Below are positions 49,568-52,395 of a DNA stretch of 52,395 nt, piece after piece. The DNA comes from DATCZS01 sp036525795 (lineage in GTDB: Bacteria; Actinomycetota; Acidimicrobiia; Spongiisociales; ZC4RG35). The position numbers and the translations under genes were made by a program. How positions within the stretch are numbered: position 1 is the first letter of the stretch; every line of letters starts with the position of its first letter. The notes under the pieces were generated by a model, which had not been told where the DNA came from, ran no database searches, and worked only from the letters and a program-made list of their open reading frames with translations. The stretch lies in assembly GCA_036525795.1 (NCBI GenBank), contig DATCZS010000057.1, forward strand, positions 1-52,395, read 5' to 3'.

Positions 49568-49801
49568 CGATGAAACCCCCTGGTCACAGGGGGTTTCATC
49601 GTTTCGACCTGGAAGGACCGGACCCTGCTTTGTCCGCGACTTGTCCGCGAAGGCCCGAAGGCGTCGCTCGTGGAGTCGTTCAGCGATCATCTCGTCCTCG
49701 GCTGGAAATAGGTACCCGTATACGTCCATGGTGACGATGATCGACGAGTGTCCAAGGTGCCGTTTGATCTTCTCAGGATGGGCAGACTCATCGCTGTCGC
49801 G
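49508..49801 (-). pseudogene. C-terminal remnant of a tyrosine recombinase beside the tRNA
   Basis: The minus strand reads HPEKIKRHLGHSSIIVTMDV, then YGYLFPAEDEMIAERLHERR, then LRAFADKSRTKQGP. LGHSSIIVTMDVYGYLFP contains the LGH box and the catalytic Tyr of phage-type integrases. The residues before HPEKIK no longer match, so the R-H-x-x-R region is gone. The frame has no own stop: it runs through the terminator into the tRNA gene, as seen when an integrase gene abuts its attachment site. It cannot be active. This marks an element once integrated in this tRNA gene. Confidence 0.8.
49571..49598 (+). terminator. Terminator of the tRNA gene
   Basis: A perfect 12-bp stem TGAAACCCCCTG / CAGGGGGTTTCA with loop GTCA starts three bases after the discriminator base. 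Shares its core with the terminator at 2021-2044. Confidence 0.9.
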
Positions 49802-50074
49802 TCGAAAGCCCCGACCGGCAACGCCCCAAGTCCCGGGGGCTTCGAAGCTCCGGCACGCTGAACTTCATCACCCCCGAAGTTCGGAACGGGGCTGCGAGAC
49901 TCGTGCGAGACGGCGTGTCCGTACCGTGCTCACTCCCCGAGGCGACCCACACCGACGCGCGTGGCCTGATCTCGCCGATTTGTCCATCGGCGCAATAGGG
50001 ACAAGCTGCCCTGTGCCCTCTGGCACACGGGAGGCATCATTGCGCCGAGGGAGGTCGTAGAAAGGAATGAGGGA
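49802..50074. other. Decayed region after the integrase remnant
   Basis: Holds the cyclase-family scrap (49843-49935); I recognise nothing in the remaining bases up to the next gene, except the AAAGGA binding site near 50061. Confidence 0.5.
49843..49935 (+). pseudogene. Cyclase-family (kynurenine formamidase-like) fragment
   Basis: About 30 codons read RSSGTLNFITPEVRNGAARL followed by VRDGVSVPCSLP. GTLN-x-ITPE-x-x-x-x-A-x-L-V-x-x-G is the well-known N-terminal motif of cyclase-family (PF04199) metal hydrolases. The HxGTHxD metal motif and everything after are missing. It borders the integrase scar, so a former cargo or target gene was cut there. Confidence 0.65.
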
Positions 50075-51301
50075 TTGAATTCGGCCAGTGGGATCGCCCG
50101 GCGGCCAGGCAGTCGGATGCTCCGAGGGGCGTTCGCTTTTCTGATGGTTGTCGCGGGATGTTCGGCCTCGGCCGATGTCACCAGGGACGAGCTCGCCACA
50201 GTGGTGGAGCGAGACGCGGCGGTCTTTGCCGATTCGGGCATTCCCAGTGAGGTTCTAGACCAGCTAGCAGTGAACCGAGTCGTGGTGCTCGGTGAAACCC
50301 ATCACCTCCGGGAGCATTGGGAGTTCGTTGGTACTCTCCTCGAGGACCTGCACGAACGGGGTTTCCGCCAGCTCCTGATCGAGAACCCGCAAATGGTTGA
50401 TTGGCTGCTCGACGACTGGGTCGTCGGAGGGGATCTCATACCGGATTGGGAGCCTCCCAACCATCTGCTGCGGAAGTTGTCTCCGATTCACGATTTCAAT
50501 GAGACCCTTCCGCCCGATGAACGAGTTCACGTGCGGTCGATCGATGCGAACGAGGCGTACTACGGGGGAGCGGCATCCTTCCGAGAACTGTTGCTGGCGG
50601 CGGCGGACAACGTGCCCACGGCCGGTCCCATCGCTGATTTCGCGGCGGTCGATTACCTCGAGGGGACTTCTGCCGATCAGGCGGAGGCAGTTGAGGCCCT
50701 ACTCGCAGCGCTGGAGGCCGACGGTACGAACCTGACTGCGGAGTGGGGGCCGGACTGGTACGCGATCATCCTCGAGATGGTCAACGTGGAGGTCGAAAGC
50801 GTTGCCATTCGCGCGGAGCGCAGCGAGGACGACAACCAGGCGGCACGAATGCGTGAGGATGTCATCAAGGGCCTCGCCGATGCACGGATCGCAGAGATCG
50901 ACGGGGGAACCCTCATCAACTTCGGTGCACATCATGCGCAGAAGGCTCATCTCATGGGCACCGAGCAGGAGTGGATCGGCGACTACCTCGCCCACACCAG
51001 CACCGTCGTCGACGGATCGATCATCGTGATCGGGTTCACATCGGCACGGACAGAGTTGGAACCCGGCGCCGGGGGAACGCCTTGGAACATCTTGGAGAGC
51101 AGCTCGCCCGACAACGAGATCCTCAGGGTTATCGCTGAGACATGGCCGGCACGAACGGTGTTCCTCCCACTCACCGATCCGCTTTTCGCGGAGAGAACGG
51201 TGGCGTACAACTCGGAGGACGTGATCTACGTCACATTCCTGGGCGAGCACTTCGACGCGCTTGTCCAATATGGCCTGGCCCACCGCTGGCCTCAGTCCTA
51301 G
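50075..51301 (+). CDS. Lipoprotein of the erythromycin-esterase/TIKI/ChaN-like superfamily
   Basis: 408 residues. TTG start with AAAGGA nine bases upstream; ATG 50117 is an alternative. The lipobox is VAGC near residue 28. VNRVVVLGETHHLREHWEFV near 67 and ERGFRQLLIENPQ give the E-x-H-H and E motifs of this fold. GGTLINFGAHHAQKAHLMG near 285 supplies two more His and resembles the end region of EreA. A secreted esterase or metalloprotease-like enzyme is likely, and exact chemistry cannot be told. It follows the decayed element at the tRNA and may have come with it. Confidence 0.7.
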   Translation: MNSASGIARRPGSRMLRGAFAFLMVVAGCSASADVTRDELATVVERDAAVFADSGIPSEVLDQLAVNRVVVLGETHHLREHWEFVGTLLEDLHERGFRQLLIENPQMVDWLLDDWVVGGDLIPDWEPPNHLLRKLSPIHDFNETLPPDERVHVRSIDANEAYYGGAASFRELLLAAADNVPTAGPIADFAAVDYLEGTSADQAEAVEALLAALEADGTNLTAEWGPDWYAIILEMVNVEVESVAIRAERSEDDNQAARMREDVIKGLADARIAEIDGGTLINFGAHHAQKAHLMGTEQEWIGDYLAHTSTVVDGSIIVIGFTSARTELEPGAGGTPWNILESSSPDNEILRVIAETWPARTVFLPLTDPLFAERTVAYNSEDVIYVTFLGEHFDALVQYGLAHRWPQS

Positions 51302-51524
51302 CCAGCACGGCCCACGATCGGCGGGAGCGAACGGGCAGGCGGACTTGGTGTCGGTCATGGCAAGGCCCCTCTCGAAGGAAGGGACCATCCAGCCACCACC
51401 GGGATCCGAACGGGTTTGCTGCCCCGACCGGCTGAACCCAGGACGCCTTCTTGGGTGGCCCTGCCGTGCGCCTGAACCGTGTTGCTGGCCTACCCGCGGG
51501 GTTCGACGTGCGGCGGTTGGGGAG

Positions 51525-51893
51525 TCATCCCACACTGGCGAAGTCGAAGGCGCCAGGGCATCCTCGTTGTCTGAGCCACAGTTCGCTGGCCAAGAGCCGC
51601 CCCACATGCTGGTCGTACTCTGTGCCGGGTCGATCCGACAGTTCGTCGTCCCACTCCACCCGGCGGTAGCCGTCGTGTGCTTCTCGGGCTGCCTCATAGG
51701 CCTGGTCGCAGGTCTGGTGTGAGTCGTATGCGCTGTTGTAGGCGGTCTGGAATGCCACCCAGTCGCTTATGACGTTGTCGAGCGTGTCGTTGTTGTGCTG
51801 GTGGCCGAACTGCTCCCAGGGCGTCGCCGTGGCGGTGCGTCCACAGGAAGCCAGAGTCACAGCAACGACGACAACCCACCAGAAACGCTGCAT
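51525..51893 (-). CDS. Small hypothetical lipoprotein
   Basis: 122 residues from ATG 51893; a longer frame to 51947 exists, but the signal peptide MQRFWWVVVVAVTLASCGRT begins here. Lipobox LASC. The mature part is helical and rich in Asp, Gln, Tyr and His (AFQTAYNSAYDSHQTCDQAY) and has one Cys pair that could form a disulfide (TCDQ and RGCPG). No family recognised. The 220 bases between it and the gene at 50075 hold nothing that I recognise. Confidence 0.65.
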   Translation of the reverse strand: MQRFWWVVVVAVTLASCGRTATATPWEQFGHQHNNDTLDNVISDWVAFQTAYNSAYDSHQTCDQAYEAAREAHDGYRRVEWDDELSDRPGTEYDQHVGRLLASELWLRQRGCPGAFDFASVG

Positions 51894-52036
51894 GAGCCAA
51901 CCTCTCGACCTATTGGAACTCGACCGGGGTGCAGCGTTCAAGGGCACTTCGCCCGTGCCCCTAGAGGTGTGGGAGTCGGGTCTCGCCTACCTGGGGTCGG
52001 CCGCGGTGCAGCGGCGCGAGTGGGCGGTCTAGGACC

Positions 52037-52393
52037 TCAACGAGTCGCTTCTCGGAGAGCATTCAGGATGGCGTCGCTCAGCGGGACCTCCTGATCCACA
52101 TCCCCTTTCATTCGAGACGGTATGACTTGTGCTTCGTGTTCCTCGATTCGCTCAAGGATCACGGGTTGAAGGTGGTGTGCAAGGTCCCTCAGTTCGTCCA
52201 GGACTCGTTGTGCGGTGTGATCGGCGTTGAGGTCGAGGAGGACTTTGGCCAGGTACAATGCTTGAAGCTCTCGGTAGATAGGGCCGAGGTATTCGCTCAC
52301 AAGAGTCTCATGGTTTTCCAATAGCACTGCTCGGGCGAGTGTCTTGTCGCCGTTTTCGAAGGCGATCCGTGATTGCAGTTCACGCCCCCACAA
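52037..52393 (-). CDS. Hypothetical protein, 5' end cut by the window
   Basis: 118 residues are visible. The frame is open up to the window edge, so the Met at 52393 need not be the start. The sequence is helical and highly charged (VLDELRDLAHHLQPVILERI, EEHEAQVIPSRMKGD), with no membrane segment and heptad-like Leu. The base composition seems lower in GC than the neighbours to the left. I do not recognise a family. Confidence 0.55.
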   Translation of the reverse strand: MWGRELQSRIAFENGDKTLARAVLLENHETLVSEYLGPIYRELQALYLAKVLLDLNADHTAQRVLDELRDLAHHLQPVILERIEEHEAQVIPSRMKGDVDQEVPLSDAILNALREATR

Positions 52394-52395
52394 CT

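Noticed and set aside
49441..49734. 97-codon plus-strand frame across the tRNA
   Set aside because: It is the usual spurious translation through a tRNA gene and its terminator.

Overview
The window reads as chromosomal DNA from a high-GC actinobacterium. Supporting signs are the dense head-to-tail genes with 4- to 10-base overlaps and many GTG starts, the egtB-egtC-egtD ergothioneine genes, a ba3-type oxidase with a two-piece b6f-like cytochrome b, and a tRNA gene without an encoded CCA end. The class Acidimicrobiia is my best guess, from general gene flavour only; no phylogenetic marker here proves it.

Layout. 1-5650 is a scarred region. Degenerate 3' halves of a tRNA-Asn gene, a copied terminator and decayed integrase ends suggest repeated past integration of mobile elements; between the scars lie two alpha/beta hydrolases, a lipoprotein and a DUF2269-type membrane protein. 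5653-10162 holds a SnoaL-like/nucleotidyl cyclase protein, a PlsY-YbhN fusion, a membrane protein, a broken SCO1 copper chaperone and a lipoprotein. 10349-17700 is the respiratory core: a ba3 oxidase operon (subunits I, II and a 53-residue IIa) on the minus strand, facing away from a six-gene operon (cytochrome c, flavoprotein with ferredoxin domain, cytochrome b, subunit IV, Rieske, cytochrome c).

18052-23877 has an alpha-oxoamine synthase-like PLP enzyme, an orphan histidine kinase and an ABC exporter. 24084-27177 is egtBCD. 27238-32135 is mainly minus-strand metabolism: an M24 protein lacking metal ligands, a thiamine-diphosphate enzyme and a MetE-like protein. 32330-35413 is modABC plus DUF454. 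It is followed by a regulatory stretch (perfect 18-base palindrome and a 19-bp-stem hairpin) and two membrane multihaem cytochromes (7 and 5 haem motifs) plus a small cupin. 38433-49410 carries purU, a yxlEFG-like ABC set, GNAT, YjbQ, a thiolase, manA, DUF2269, DUF2891, aat, a double universal stress protein and a bactofilin-like membrane protein.

49493-50074 is a tRNA-CAT gene with its terminator, then a decayed integrase end and a cyclase-family scrap: a second integration scar. The right end has an erythromycin-esterase/TIKI-like lipoprotein, a small lipoprotein and a gene cut by the window edge.

Most unusual are the flavoprotein-ferredoxin inside the cytochrome bc operon, which suggests NAD(P)H or ferredoxin coupled to the quinone-Rieske complex; the modABC-hairpin-multihaem cytochrome block; and the serial tRNA-Asn scars.
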